A DNA stretch of 64,000 bases from positions 79,494,428 to 79,558,427 of the forward strand of contig CM070618.1 of the NCBI GenBank assembly GCA_036346255.1, given 5' to 3'. Positions 1-11,715 of this stretch are shown piece by piece. Position 1 is the first letter of the stretch, and every line of letters begins with the position of its first letter. The DNA is from Ampelocalamus luodianensis (lineage: Eukaryota > Streptophyta > Magnoliopsida > Poales > Poaceae). The notes under the pieces were generated by a model that saw only the letters and a program-made list of their open reading frames with translations, did not search any database and had not been told where the DNA came from. Both the position numbers and the translations under genes were made by a program.

Positions 1-1063
1 CCTTTCTCCCCTCGATTTATTGAGGATAAGAAACTTGATGAGGTTTGGGGAAAAATATCAGACCATTAAGCTAAGACAGATCCTGATACTCTCTTTGTCG
101 AATATAATGGCGTGGCAATTCGGGTAAGTATTCACGACCAGTTTCAAAGTTTTTCTTTAAAGTTTATGGAAAACTCAAAGAAGGGCGCTATTTGTGTAGC
201 ATTCGGTCGAGAATTACGCTGTGATCGGAGGACTGATCCACCAAGTAAAGCTCTTGGAGCAGAAGCACTCCGAATTAGAAAGTAAGAATTTTCTTCTTGA
301 CTTTTCTTTTCCCTTTTTTGCTTTCTTATCCCTCTTCTCTTACTCAACACTTCTCCCTTTATCATATTTGATAGATTTGGGGAAACTGAAAGAAGAAGTC
401 GTGGCTAAAGAAGCTATGATAGCAAAGCTTAAAGAGGAATGCCAAGTCAAAGAACAGTCGATCGCATATGTGACGACTAGGCAAAAGGAGGTGTTTGATT
501 CTTTTGAGAAGAAGATCAAAGGTAACTGGTCATAGACTTGACTAGTGCACCATCTTTGCCAATTTATGTGTGTTTATCTATTAGTCTACTCGCACAGAAA
601 AAAAACTCAAGTACTAGGAAGAGCAGACTACGCTCTTGAGTTTGAGCGCGGCCAAAGGGTTGAACTTGAACAGAGCCTTGAAGAAAAGGTCAAAGCTATG
701 AACAAGATGCTCTTCGACTAGGGGTCGGGAACGCAATTGCCCATTTTAAGAGATCCTGTGAAGAAGACTGATTTTCTTGGCTAGGGGCTTGAAGACTACA
801 AGAGTCTAATGAAGACCTTTCGAGAGAACCAAGTCCAGTCAATTAAAGAAGCTATTGCAAATGGAGTTAATTTTGCTTTGGCAAAACTGAAGGTTTCCGA
901 CCCTTCTATTCGCCTTGAAGCTATCGAAGAAAACTTCGACTGCTTGGGCGAAGAAGCGACCAGGTTTCTCGAGGAAGTAAGGCCTCTCCGAGACAAGGTT
1001 GCAGAGGAAATGAAAGTCGGATCTCCAACACGCAGCAACCAATCTGGTGGTTCTGACGAGTAA
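1..1063 (+). pseudogene. Antisense additional ORF (coiled coil) of the Tat element, 3' exons
   Basis: This plus-strand unit runs opposite to the element's gag-pol. Open segments are joined by plausible introns: a donor CGG|GTAAGT at 123/124, an exon ending at 281 (GAAA|GTAAG), an exon from about 375 (TGATAG|ATTTG) to 521 (AAAG|GTAACT), and last coding blocks at 628-720 and 809-1063 ending in GSDE-stop. The peptides are rich in Glu, Lys and Leu and look like a coiled coil. Grass Tat elements (for example Grande gene 23) are known to carry such an antisense ORF, often matched to the 'putative gypsy type transposon' domain. Only the C-terminal part is in the window. An in-frame TAA near 67 and a stop near 720 suggest decay. 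The function of this ORF family is unknown. Confidence 0.6.
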
Positions 1064-2070
1064 AATGGTTGTAATGTTTAGACTTTGTAAATAAAACTTA
1101 CCTTTTAACATCAATGAAGTCTTTATATCTTCGCAAAATTCTCTAAATACTCATATATCCCCTAGCCCCCGACTGCTTTCATTAGCATATGAACGTTACT
1201 AAAGAAGCAGTAGACTAAGAAAATGAGCAATAACTACGACCATGATATAAAGCATATGTTGATTATGTTGCAAAAATGATCTAATTAACACTAGGAAATC
1301 AATTTGGTCGGAACCTGCGTATGATTTCGACTAGCTTAGATCTTTTTCATCATTGAAATACTGTGACATACCACATATGGTCGGAAGATAACATAAGACT
1401 TGCTTTGATGATAAGAAATTATGCAAGAATGTATGCAAAAAATAAAACAATAAATGTCTTTGTTTATATATGTTATCAAAAACCGGTCGTAAGGGTTGCT
1501 AAGAACTGAAGACATAAAAAAAATTTCTCGAGGCGTGCTCATGATCAGGTCCGACTAACAACGAGGATCGTAAGAAAATGATCGTCGCAAGGAAGCTCCT
1601 TCCAGTGGGCAGGACTACGTGCAGAGAGGAGAGACTTCGACTAGGAGGCTTTCCGTATCCCGACCAGTAGCGAAATAAGAGTAGAACAGAATGTTAAAAT
1701 AAAGAAAGTGAATCATCGAACTCTTAAGCAAATAAGGAATCATATGAAATTATTTATGTGATACTCTTGTTAATCATATGTTTCTTTAAGAAAAGAGTGT
1801 GGTCGCGCATGGGAATCATTGAAGCAATGATCATGACTAGGACCATTTTGGCGTATGACCATCAAGTCTAAGCCAACGAGTAATAGAGACCCTTTAAAAG
1901 GATATCGGAGAGAATGAGAGTCTTCTCCGACCATCTAAACAATAATGACCTTGGACAAAATTAGCAGATAACAAATATATAAACAATAACACACTGAAAA
2001 TAAAGGAAAAGCATCTTTATGAGAATGGAAAAAATATGTATATAAAAAATAATTATACAAAGAATTTACG
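1064..2070. other. Non-coding spacer of the Tat element between antisense ORF and pol
   Basis: AT-rich sequence scattered with the GGTCGG / CGACCA words that recur through this element. No open frame of interest on either strand. It separates the 3' ends of two convergent units, pol on the minus strand and the coiled-coil ORF on the plus strand, so it probably holds both polyadenylation regions. Confidence 0.5.
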
Positions 2071-2995
2071 CAACTAATCAATGTCCCAAGAATTAGACAA
2101 CTTGTCCGTCAGACATTGCCAATCGTACCGAACCTGGTCGGGTGACTTCAACCACAGTGTATAGACCTTTCCACTTGGGAGAAAGTTTATTGCGATTTGC
2201 TTGGTTCTAAATTTTTCTGAGAACCAGATCACCTACAACGAGGTTGCGAAGTTGCACGTTGCGACTGTGGTACCTTCTCATGGCTTGTTGGTAGACTTCC
2301 GATTGTATTATGGCTTGATTTCGTCGTTCTTCAAGGAAATTGATGTCGTCAAGTTGTTGCTCATTCTGATCGTTGTCGTTGAAACAATCAGTTCAAGCGT
2401 AACCAAGTTTTAGTTCTGGAGAAAGCATGGCTTCATCACCATAAAGCAAAAAGAATGGTGTTTCACCAGTCGCACAACTGGTCGTGGTTCGAACGACCCA
2501 TAACACAGAAGGAAGTTCCTGAACCAAAGCTCCTAACCGTTTGACTAACTGGTCGAACACTCGTCGTTTGATCCCTTGCATTATGATACCATTGGCTCAC
2601 TCAACTGCTCCATTACTCTGTGGATGAGCGATAGAAGAGGAATGTATCTTGATACCTAAGTCCTCGCAAAATTCTTGAAAATTTTCGCTAGAGAACTGGG
2701 TACCGTTATATGTGATTATACGACTGGGTACACCAAATCGTGTGATCACAATTTTTGTGAGAAATATCTTAGCGGCTTCAGTTGTTGTTTTAACAACTGG
2801 CTCGGCTTCGATCCATTTTGTGAACATGTCAATCATGACGAAAAGGAATTCGAAGCCCCCGGGTGCTGTTGGGAAAGATCCCAGAATGTTTAGTCCCCAA
2901 GTTGTAAAAAGCCAAGAAAGAGGAATTATTTGCAAAGTTTGTGCTGGCTGATGTACTTGTCGGCTATGAAACTGATATTGTACGCACTTCGTCAC
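2071..2995 (-). pseudogene. Tat element integrase (catalytic core and C-terminal part)
   Basis: The integrase core is read at 2995-2597: the first acidic residue lies in the stretch around FVMIDMFTKWIEAEP, the second block reads IITYNGTQF and the third ends SNGAVE. The usual second block is IITDNGTQF, so the catalytic aspartate has become tyrosine. The frame resumes at 2581-2393 (ETPFFLLYGDEAMLSPEL) and continues through RRNQAIIQSEVYQQ to a tail near 2190-2090 that reads PKWKGLYTVVEVTRPGS, the usual integrase C-terminal end. A stop at about 2594 and a further frame break interrupt it. With the Asp lost and the frame broken, this copy cannot encode an active integrase. Confidence 0.8.
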
Positions 2996-3147
2996 GAGCT
3001 TTTTTGCATCATGAAGGGCAGTTGGCTAGTGGTATCCTTGCTTGAAGGCTTTACCGACCAGCGTTCTGTAGGAATGATGTGCTCCACAGACTCCTCCCTG
3101 AATTTCGGTCAGCAACTTGATGCCATCCGGTTGAGATATGCATCTCA

Positions 3148-3795
3148 TCAACACCCCGTGAGATCCTCGTTTATACAAGGTACTAGACGATCGGCCTTTA
3201 CATAATCTTTTGGAATTATGTCATGCTGAAGATAATTGTAGATCGACATCATCCAATCTCCACCATAATCGTGATGGCGCCAACCATCAACGACCTGTGG
3301 AGTATCCATGTTCGCATAATCGAGGTTTACGATCTCCTTGTGAACATCTACGTCCTCGGAATGCTCGACCACCGAGGGCGAATCGAGCTGCTTAAGAAAA
3401 ACTGCGGGCGGGACGGTTGACCTGGTTGAGGCCATCCATGCCAACTGATTTGCTAGAAAGTTTTCCTTTCTAGGAATGTGTTGGATCTGAAAACCGAAAA
3501 AGTGCTTTTCGAGTTTTTGTACTTCTGCCAAATAAGATGACATCTTGGTACTATAGCATTGAAACTCTTTCCCTATTTGATTCACTACTAGTTGAGAATC
3601 GTCTTTCACTAGTAATATGTGAATCTCGAGCGCTCTAGCTGCTTGGAGTCCTGCTAGTAAACCTTCGTATTCTTCCACATTGTTTGTAGTAGGAAAGTTT
3701 AACTGAATACCGTATTTGATGTGTGCTCTAGTAGAGGATATTAGGACGACTCCAGCCCCCGAGCCTTTTAGCATCAAGGAACTGTCAAAGTACAT
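3148..3795 (-). pseudogene. Second (archaeal-type) RNase H domain of the Tat element
   Basis: The 215-residue segment starts at an aspartate-containing strand (MYFDSSLMLKGSGAGVVLIS), continues through NNVEEYEGLLAGLQAARAL with the catalytic glutamate, and has VKDDSQLVVNQI with the next aspartate. This is the pattern of the additional RNase H that Tat elements carry between the ordinary RNase H and integrase. It would degrade RNA in the RNA-DNA hybrid during reverse transcription. The C-terminal half leads to the zinc-binding start of integrase. The catalytic acidic residues are visible, so this domain looks better preserved than the integrase next to it. Confidence 0.75.
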
Positions 3796-4032
3796 TGTCC
3801 ACTCGTCGTGGTGTTCGTACTTGGGTTCTTATGTGGGTTCAGGGTTAGTCCATTCCACAATGAATTTAGCTATTGTCTGAGACTTCATTGTTGTTCGTGA
3901 GATAAATGGCGGTCGAACGCCCCAAGCTCGACTGCCCATTTTGCTTTTCGTCCAGATGATTCCCTGTTTTGAGAACCTGACCAAGGGGATATCCAGTTGG
4001 TACGACCACTTTGTGGGCATGAAAGTAATGCC

Positions 4033-4974
4033 TTAGTTTTCTTGAAGCCATACAGAGACCATAGAGCAACTTTTGTACCTGTGGATAACGTTCCTTTGGT
4101 CCATGTAAGACTTCACTTCGGTTACGTAATACACTAGTCGTTGGATATTGTCGCGCTCTACGACCAGTAAACTACTGACTGTTTGTGGCGTTGCGGCCAC
4201 GTAAATCGGCAATATTTCTCCCGATCTTGGAGAAACTAAGATCGGGGGACTCATAAGGTACTTCTTAAGTTCTTCAAAGATATTGTTTGCCTTTTTAGTC
4301 CATTCAAAACTTCCATGCTTCCGAAGAAGCTTAAAGAAAGGTAATCCTTTTTTACCTAATCGTGCTATGAAATGACTTAATGTTGCCATACAGCCGGTTA
4401 GTTTCTACAGTTCCTTCTTTGTGGTCGGAGGGTGCATCTGATCGATGGACAAAATTTTTACTGGATTTGCTTCAATAGCTCTAGCTGAAACTAGGAATCC
4501 AAGAAGCTTACCAGAAGAAACTCCGAACACACACTTTTTCAGATTTAACTTAAGGTTATGCCTTCCTAAGTTATTAAAAGTCTCGTGTAGGTCTGGAATG
4601 TGATCGCCAGCGTTGATGCTCTTTACGACCAGATCGTCAACGTAGCCTTCTAGATTCAAACCTATCTGTAGATTAAAGGTTTTTTGCATTAGCCTTTGAA
4701 AAGTCGCTCTAGAGTTTTTGAGACCAAATGACATCTTTACATAACAATAAATGTCGTATAGAGTGATGAAGGAAGTTTTCTCTTCATTGTCTTTACTCAT
4801 ATTAATCTGGTGGTACCCTGAGTACGCATCTAAAAAACTTAATAATTCACACCCGAAAGTAGAGTCTACAAGTTGATCAATGCGAGGAAGGGAAAAGTTA
4901 TCATTCGGACAAGCTTTATTTAGATCTGTAAAGTCAATACATATTCGCCACTTCCCATTGGCTTTTCTAACCAT
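4033..4974 (-). pseudogene. Tat element reverse transcriptase and first RNase H
   Basis: Segment 4974-4405 carries the reverse transcriptase palm: KWRICIDFTDLNKACPND, LSFLDAYSGYHQI and the catalytic box YVDDLVVKS, all typical of Ty3/gypsy RT. Segment 4389-4033 continues with the connection and RNase H start (GSFEWTKKANNIFEELKK, then LVSPRSGEILPIYVAAT). A stop separates the two near 4400, and the first RNase H decays after 4033 (frame breaks between 3830 and 4069). RT copies the element RNA into cDNA in virus-like particles. Confidence 0.85.
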
Positions 4975-5098
4975 TACAGGATTAGCGAGCCACTCTGGGT
5001 GGTCGACTTCACGAATAAACCCAGCCTTGAGGAGCTTGTCGACCTCGACTGGGTTGCCTCCTTCCGATCCGGTGCAAAACGCGCTTGACCGGTTTTTG

Positions 5099-6019
5099 TC
5101 AGGCTAGAGAGCTAGCCTGTGCTCGATCACCTCCCTGAGGACTCGGGCATGTCGGACGCCTGCCAGGCGAATATGTCCTGGTTTGCTCGGAGGAAGGAGA
5201 CGAGCGACTCTTCCTATTTATGGTCGAGTCCTGCTCCGACCAGCACTTTTGCGCTTCCTGGAGAAGTGTTTTTGTCGAGTTGAGCCTCTTTTGTCTGGTC
5301 AAAGGGTTTTGGTGCCATCTTCGGCCTCGAGTGCTTGACCTACATGGTAGGCGATTAGTTTCCCTGGCCGGTGGTTCATCGACCAGTTCTAAGGATTGCC
5401 GATCACATGTGTAAGCCATTTTTCGATCTCCTCGAATCGTAATGACTCCTTTCAGTCCTGGCATTTTTAAACTCTGATAACCATTGTGCGTGGCTATCAG
5501 GAATTTTGCTAAGGCTGGACGACTGAGGATTCCGTTATATGCGGTTTCAAAATTTACCACATCAAATGAAATTTTTTCTGTTCGAAAGTTGTCGAGTCTT
5601 CCGAACGTAACCGGTAGGGAAAGTTGTCCTATCGGTTTAGCGGTAGAACTAGGAACTATGCCATGGAAGGCATACTTCACAGGTTTCATCTTAGACTTGG
5701 GAATCTGCATGTCTTCCAATGCTTTGGCAAATAGAATATTTAAAGAACTACCCTCATCTATTAAGACCTGATTAACCTTATAGTTATTAATAGTAGGCTC
5801 AACGACAATAAGGAACCTACCTGGTCGAGTCGAAGGGATGGGGCAGTCTTCTTTGCTGAAGGAGATTACAGTCTCCGACCATGTGGATGGCTTAACAGTG
5901 ATTGGAGATTCGGCAAGGTTGACCTCCCGCTCTATGGCCTTCAGATGATGTCTTGACTCGTACGAAGAGGATCCTCCGAAGATCACATCAACAGTATGTT
6001 GAGGCTCCTGGTACTCCAT
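5099..6019 (-). pseudogene. Tat element aspartic protease region
   Basis: The segment begins with an ATG at 6019. The protease site is VLIDEGSSLNILF, where the usual Tat motif is DGGSS or DGGSA. The conserved downstream strand reads YNGILSRPAL in place of the usual YNAILGRPAL. These support a retropepsin fold that matures gag and pol. The last ~90 residues become low-complexity Arg/Ser/Pro, which suggests that a frameshift has moved the true link to RT into another frame. The fusion to gag is also broken near 6020. Confidence 0.75.
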
Positions 6020-6106
6020 TTCTTCGTCACCGTCTTTGTCCTTCTTGGAACATGTCTCTCCGAGTTCCTGTATTGAGGGGAGTGGACCTTTATCTGCATA
6101 GTAATC

Positions 6107-8264
6107 TTACAACTTCTTTTGCCAGGCTCGGCAGGTGCGCAAGTCATGACCTGCTTGTTGGTGAAGTGGACACCACTTTTTGTTTTTCTTGTATCCATCG
6201 GTCGGAGCTTTTGCTTTGCCACGACCGGTGTAATCTTTCTTACCCTTAGTAAACTTTTCAGGAACCGCAAGGACTTCCTTGTCGTTGGGTTTGCAGTTTC
6301 TCTTTTTCTTGAGAGCCTTTCTTTGCTTCTTTTTTGACTTATCCAAGCCAGGTTAAGAGATTTTGTCCTTTCGATCAATGGTCTCTTTCCACTCAACCGC
6401 TTCACTAGCGGTCGCGTATTTGCCAACCATGTCGAAAAACTCGATGGTCGTTCATAGAGGGTTTATTGCTAAATCCTTTGTAAACCGTCGATTCCTTAGC
6501 CCTGCTTTGAAAGTTTGGATGACAGAAGATTCTGCGACCTCTGGTATTGAATTACGAACCTAGCTAAATCTTTTGATGTACTATTGGAGAGTCTCATTGG
6601 ATTTTTGCCACATTCAGTGGAGATCGTCCTCCTTCCCAAGGCGATCGTACGTACCCTAGAAATTCGCAATCAGGAGGTCACAAAGTTGCTCCTAAGTGTA
6701 GACTGATCCGACCGGTAGGTTGAGTAACCAAGACCGGGCAGATCCTTCAAGCTCCATGGGTAGATAATTGCCATCATGTTTTCGTCACCACCAGCAGCTC
6801 TGAGGGCGCTATTATAGATTTGGAGAAATTCTAACAGATTTTGAGTTATGTCGAACTTGTCCACGTTGGCTGGTCAGAACCTGTTTGGCCAACGTACAGC
6901 CTAGAGCCCTGCGAAAAAGGTTCGACAACCTGTAATTGATTCATGGCGCCTTCTTTGGAAGGGTGCCGTATTGCAATCGGTTGGAGAGCGGTTCCTTAGG
7001 TTGGAATACCGGTGCTCTGGTGTTTCGATTCAGTCATGGACGTTGGTATGACGCCTCCGACCGCCTGCTTGATTTAGATGATGTCAGAGATCATCGGGTC
7101 GAAGTGATCGCTCCTCTCAACGAGGGGAAGGAGAGGCTTCTTGAAATAATCTTCTCCCCTCGTGACTCCTTGGTCGGAATTGTCGAGGTGGTCTCCAATA
7201 CGACCATGCTGCTCTCTTCTCAGGGAGGAACATTGGGATGAAGTCATGGTCTGACTTCGCGAATGCCTTTATTCCTGGTACGCTTCTGTACGCTGCATAG
7301 TCTGCTAGAGGATCTCTGATGCCTGACCTACAAGTTGAACAAAACCTGGAGTCTCTGGTAAGGCATGGTCAAAATTATTTAGAATATCCTGAGCGCGATG
7401 CAGATTTTGTACAGTTACTGAAGGTCTTGGAAGATTTGCCGCAGGTGTCTGATGACCTGGGCTTTCCCTCGGCCTTCCTGTTGGTCTTGCCTAGTTCCTT
7501 ACGCGGGCTGAGGTAGAACTAGGCGAATTAACTGGTGGACATCCATCAGTTCTGTTACCTCGGGCATTTGGTGCTTGACGGCTCATACCATCTCCATCAA
7601 TAGGTGGTGACGAGGTAGCTAGTGCAGGACCGTACATGATAGTTTGATCTGCACCTCTGATCGCATTGACCTCGTACCTCCAGCAGCGATCTTCTGACGA
7701 GCTTCCATTGTAACTGATGGGGAGACTTTCAATGCTTCTACAAGGAGTTTCCACGATGAAGAGCGGTCGGTGATCAACACCTCCTGAGGTTTTTGTGGTG
7801 GACTCAGTCTGATCCAACGAATTGCCGATCGGATGTTGAGCCTTATAATTCCCACTTGGCCTACGACCAGTGGGGGTTTCATCGAAACTATTACCAGATG
7901 TCGGTTGGCTCCTAGAATTGCCAGAAGCCATTGGTGAGTACCTGTCAGCCATGATCGCATCGAGAGTACATTGATCTTCGAGTTGCTAGGCTGAACTTTT
8001 GTCATCTTTTTCGCTGGTCGGTAGGACTCGGGTGTTCCGAACTGGTTGGAGACACTTCCTCTGAAACCGCCGCTGGTCGTAGCGGTGTATCCTCATCCAT
8101 CCGATCAATTTCGTTGATGTCTGCGATTGACGATCCGGCGGAGGAGGAGGATGATGACATCCCATTTTCATGCATGGCTCGGATGCATACGTCCATATCG
8201 AGATTGGAGTAGTCCACCAGGTCGAGCCAATTCTCCTCGTCCCAACTCCCTCACATAGCCGCAT
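6107..8264 (-). pseudogene. Tat element gag, fragmented
   Basis: Open pieces lie at 8264-7986, 7952-7491, 6864-6670 and 6426-6107. The N-terminal piece has a serine run and the acidic stretch EIDRMDEDTPLRP. The last piece carries a Lys-rich basic stretch and the finger WCPLHQQAGHDLRTC, the Cys-His-His-Cys knuckle usual in Tat gag. Between 7490 and 6870 the minus strand still matches a gag-like region but with several stops. Gag would form the capsid and bind element RNA. The pieces are in different frames, so this is a relic. Confidence 0.7.
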
Positions 8265-8360
8265 AAGCGATTATGAGGAATGGATGAGGATTTGATGAGC
8301 GAAAGAACTTCTTAACTTCTTCAAGAAACTTGTGCCTCCTTCCCCACGGACAATGCCAGT

Positions 8361-8990
8361 TGTCGACGATCGAGTCACCGATCTTACAAAAAATAGAGAA
8401 AATGGCACGAAATCTCTTAGGAGAGAATGGAACTGCTCTTTATTGATATAAACTGGTTATTACAAGGGGTGCTTGTGACCAAGCGGTGGACTAATCTCTA
8501 AGTATACTGAGCATAATGCTTGCTATTCTAATTGCTATGCTTAAGTCTGATAGCGCTTGATCTCTTCTTCAATTGCCTTGCCTTCTGTCGTATGCATCCT
8601 CCTTTAAATAGTTGACGAAGCGATAGCAGTTACTCCTGGAAAAGACGCCTGTTGTGAAGCGTCGCGACTGATCGGAGCGAGGCGGTGGTTGATGAAGTAT
8701 CAACCATTTTGCGGTTAAGTGACTGTGAGACACTCAACTGTATGGTGGTTGTTTGTCAGTGACTTAGGATCACGTAACATCACGTGGTATGGAATAAATG
8801 ACATGTGTTCCATTCATCACACGATAGAGAATATACCTGGAGTTAGATCCAGATGCCAATTCATAGCTTCTACGAGCAACTACTTGGTCGGAGGCTAGGT
8901 ACGGGACCTTGTCCGACCAAGTTATCCCTCATGTAACCGCTGGAATCCTTATGATCATTGATGTCATGAGCCTTAGGGGTTATGACCATG
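8361..8990 (-). repeat. 5' LTR of the Tat element (outer edge uncertain)
   Basis: The inner edge is taken at 8361, where the plus strand reads TGTCGACGATCGAG (an LTR ending ...CGACA on the minus strand). It is followed on the internal side by the Tat leader word near 8340-8359. The sequence has the GGTCGG/CGACCA words of the element. I could not find the partner LTR, which lies outside the window, so the outer edge near 8990 is a guess from the change in sequence character. Confidence 0.4.
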
Positions 8991-9817
8991 AAGACGTATG
9001 GTCTTTTATTTTGTATTAAAGAAATACATAGAGATTTTAATCCTCGTCAGCATCACTTCTGTGATCTCCTCTCTCGATCAGTGCCCCTCTGCTCATGCTA
9101 CCTGCTCACCCACGTGCACACCTAAGCAAGCACGCCGGCTTAGCCTCGTCCCCGCCTCCGCTCACTCGCCCAGTGCGTGGCTGCAGGCCCAGCATGTGGA
9201 CACGGTGTGTTGATGCTTGCAATTCATGCATTGGTAGCATTTCAATGACTTAAGCATGTGGTGTATTGCAATTTCTTGTTCTTTTGCTTCTATCATGGTT
9301 GCAATTAGATTTTAGAGCACCTAAATGTTGTACGCTGGATTACACAAAAGCTTTGCAAAGCACATCCATCATCCCAACTACACAACCATCACAAAACACT
9401 CTACATAGACCATTACAAGATCTTAGAATTGATCACTTAGGCAGAGATAGAGTGAGAATTAAAACAATAAGCTTACCTGCAGCGAGGACAACACCATCGC
9501 CAGAGCAACAGCAGTGCCACCAGCATGGTTGTTGACCAGACGGCGACGGACATGGAACTTATGGATCTCCTAACTTACGATAGGAGAACACCAATGACAC
9601 AGGGACCAACCATGGCAATGGGATGCTCCGTCGAAGGCATGCCCTAACCCACTACGTAGTAGTGCTCCACCCTAGCTTCGACCCGTGCGTAAGTCACACC
9701 CACAACATTGCCCTCACCGCTTCAACTCACATGCTCATGTGACCGCCGTCATGGAAACTCTAGCGCCTCCTCGGCTTCTTCTCTCATCACACATTGATTC
9801 AAAGGATATAAATCTCA
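8991..9817. other. Intergenic stretch without a supported gene
   Basis: Mixed-composition sequence. A minus-strand segment near 9540-9477 ends in a good donor (CTGCAG|GTAAGC) after a leucine-rich short frame, so a lost exon is possible, but I could not recognise a protein. Confidence 0.3.
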
Positions 9818-10580
9818 TGTTGGAGGAGGGTCCCTGTGCTACCTTGTGCCAACGGTAATCTCGCGAAGGCATGACGCCCTGGACAGATCAACCCTGGATG
9901 AGATCTGGGGACCGACCCTGGACAAGGTCTAGGGGTGGACCTCGCCAAGGTATGACACATCATCGGCGAACTTGCTCCGAAGGAGGTTCGGGGACCAACC
10001 CCGGACGGGGTCCGGGGCCAACCTCGTTGAGGTACGACACATCAGCGAACACACTTTGGACGAGGTCTGGAGACCAACCCCGAACAGGGTCCTAGGGCCA
10101 ATCTCGCCGAGGTACGGCACATTGGCGAACCCACCCCGAATGAGGTTCGTGGACCAACCTTGGACAGGGTCCGGGGGCCAACCTCGTTGAGGTACGACAC
10201 ATCGGCGAACCCACTCGGCGAGGTCTGGAGACCAACCCCAGACGGGGTCCAGGGGCCAATGTCGCCAAGATGCGACACATTGGTGGACTCACTTGAAAGT
10301 GGCGGGACCCACTTGACGAAACAGACAAAAGTATCCCTGAGATGAACTAGGTACCAAAGGCAATGATGTAACTTTGCATACCTACCCCTCCTACTTTATA
10401 AATAGGCTCCATGTAAATGGGAGAGGGGAGGCCAATTGTAACTTCTACCACCCATATGCAATACATTTGTGCAACCCGCTTGGTGTGTGATTCTCGTTGA
10501 GGTCCCCTTCGCACTCTCAGCGGTTGACGCGTCCGACCAGGGGTGTCACAAGTTCACTGTTTGATCTCGTATCAACGACA
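9818..10580. mobile_element. Possible solo LTR containing the 80-bp tandem repeat
   Basis: The block starts TGTTGG at 9818 and could end ATCAACGACA at 10580, with flanks TCTCA and TCTCC (4 of 5 bases equal), as expected for a 5-bp target duplication. Near 10397 there is CTTTATAAATAGG, a good TATA box on the plus strand, about 180 bases before the end, as in a U3-R-U5 order. No partner LTR or coding part is present. It could also be another kind of repeat. Confidence 0.35.
9885..10310. repeat. ~80-bp tandem repeat, about five copies
   Basis: The phrase GACCAACC..GGACGGGGTCC..GGGCCAACCTCG..GAGGTACGACACAT..GGCGAAC recurs. The CGAAC anchor falls at 9967, 10046, 10126 and 10206, and a diverged form at about 10284, giving a period of 79-80 bases. 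Copies differ by scattered substitutions. All six frames are open in parts only because the array is GC-rich; it is not a gene. Confidence 0.85.
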
Positions 10581-10837
10581 TCTCCAATATAGCAGCATGT
10601 GTGCACGAGTTTAACTGATGCAACAAAAGAAGAGCATTCTGTTGTATTTAGTTATAGATAAGAGATGAGCACAATTGAGCCTCGTAGAAATAGCATGAGA
10701 TGTTGAGGGGATAGAAGGGAGCGAGGGAAGGGTTAACAGGAGACCTAGGGCCCACATGTAGGTGCCACAAGTTTCATGAGAGGAGGGGGAGGGGCACGAA
10801 GAACACATCACTCACCACCACTATATTCTTTTTAAGT

Positions 10838-11338
10838 AGTAAAGATACTATGAAACCCCTTCTTATAAGTAGCAACCCTGAATCGAATCAGAGTTGGTGA
10901 TATACGACACGAGCTACACAATATCAAGAACGAAGTAGATGAGTCTCGTAGAGAGAACCAAAATAACAGCAACAAAGCAACCACGACGAGAGATAAAGAT
11001 TTGGCGAAACCAATCGTAAATTCCTTAAGCATGACCTCAAAAGAGTACCAAGGATTGACACTCTCTCACAACCTTTGTGAATCTCTTAGGATCATCATAT
11101 CCTTGCCCTATACAAAAATCTAATACTAAAGAATAACCAAACCTATAATAATATCATGTCATCTGTTTTGGATGAGCTCTTGATTGGCTTGCTCCTTGGG
11201 TTCCTATGGCCACCCCTCATGGGTTTATATAGTCCACTGGTTCTCCTTCAAACTGAAGTAGGAATTCTACTCTAAAAAAAGTAGGAATCATAATCCTATT
11301 AGAATTCATCTAGAAATTCATACAACACACCTCTCCAA
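10838..11338 (-). repeat. Left (3') LTR of the deleted Copia element
   Basis: Matches 13078-13582 over its length with substitutions and small gaps. The outer edge near 10838 is less clear because the terminal TGTTAT has decayed. Confidence 0.7.
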
Positions 11339-11715
11339 GTCACCATTTCTCAACAATTTCCACCTCCACTCTTATCTGCCGAAGTCACCGTGCTCCTTCA
11401 ATAACTCACTCCTAGTCAGCTCTGCTTGTTTTGTTTTCCCCTTTTTATTTTCCCTCTTACCTTTTGGAGTGACCCCACCATAGGGGCTCATGCACACCAC
11501 CGCAATTTGCGTGTCGGTATTCGAGAGGCTTGACCACCTGGACCTCCACTTAAGAGCTCTTTCCTTGTGTAGTTTGATTAGCCACACCTCCTATTCCTAC
11601 AACCATCCATACAATAGGTTTGTACCACCTTCGAACTCCACCTACTTGTTGGTATCGCGTGGTTGGTCCCACCATGTCTTCGTTCTTCCAATAGCTTGCA
11701 CCTTCGCAATTGCAA

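Larger units (their letters stand above)
1..8990 (-). mobile_element. Ty3/gypsy LTR retrotransposon, Tat lineage, truncated by the window edge
   Basis: Read on the minus strand, the order is 5' LTR (about 8990-8361), gag, aspartic protease, reverse transcriptase, RNase H, a second RNase H, integrase, a 1-kb spacer, and an ORF on the opposite strand. PR-RT-RH-IN order defines Ty3/gypsy. The extra RNase H after the ordinary one, the CxxH-x4-HxxxxC-type gag finger and the antisense ORF behind pol are traits of the Tat group (Grande, RIRE2, Ogre relatives). Next to the LTR the minus strand reads close to the common Tat leader word TGGCGCCGTCCGTGGGGA. The 3' LTR lies left of base 1. Stops and frameshifts break gag-pol, so it is not autonomous as read. 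The outer LTR edge near 8990 is uncertain. Confidence 0.85.

Noticed and set aside
9477..9540. Minus-strand signal-peptide-like frame before a GTAAGC donor
   Set aside because: Very short, no continuation exon and no recognised family.
9929..10345. Overlapping open frames in all phases
   Set aside because: Caused by the 80-bp GC-rich tandem repeat.
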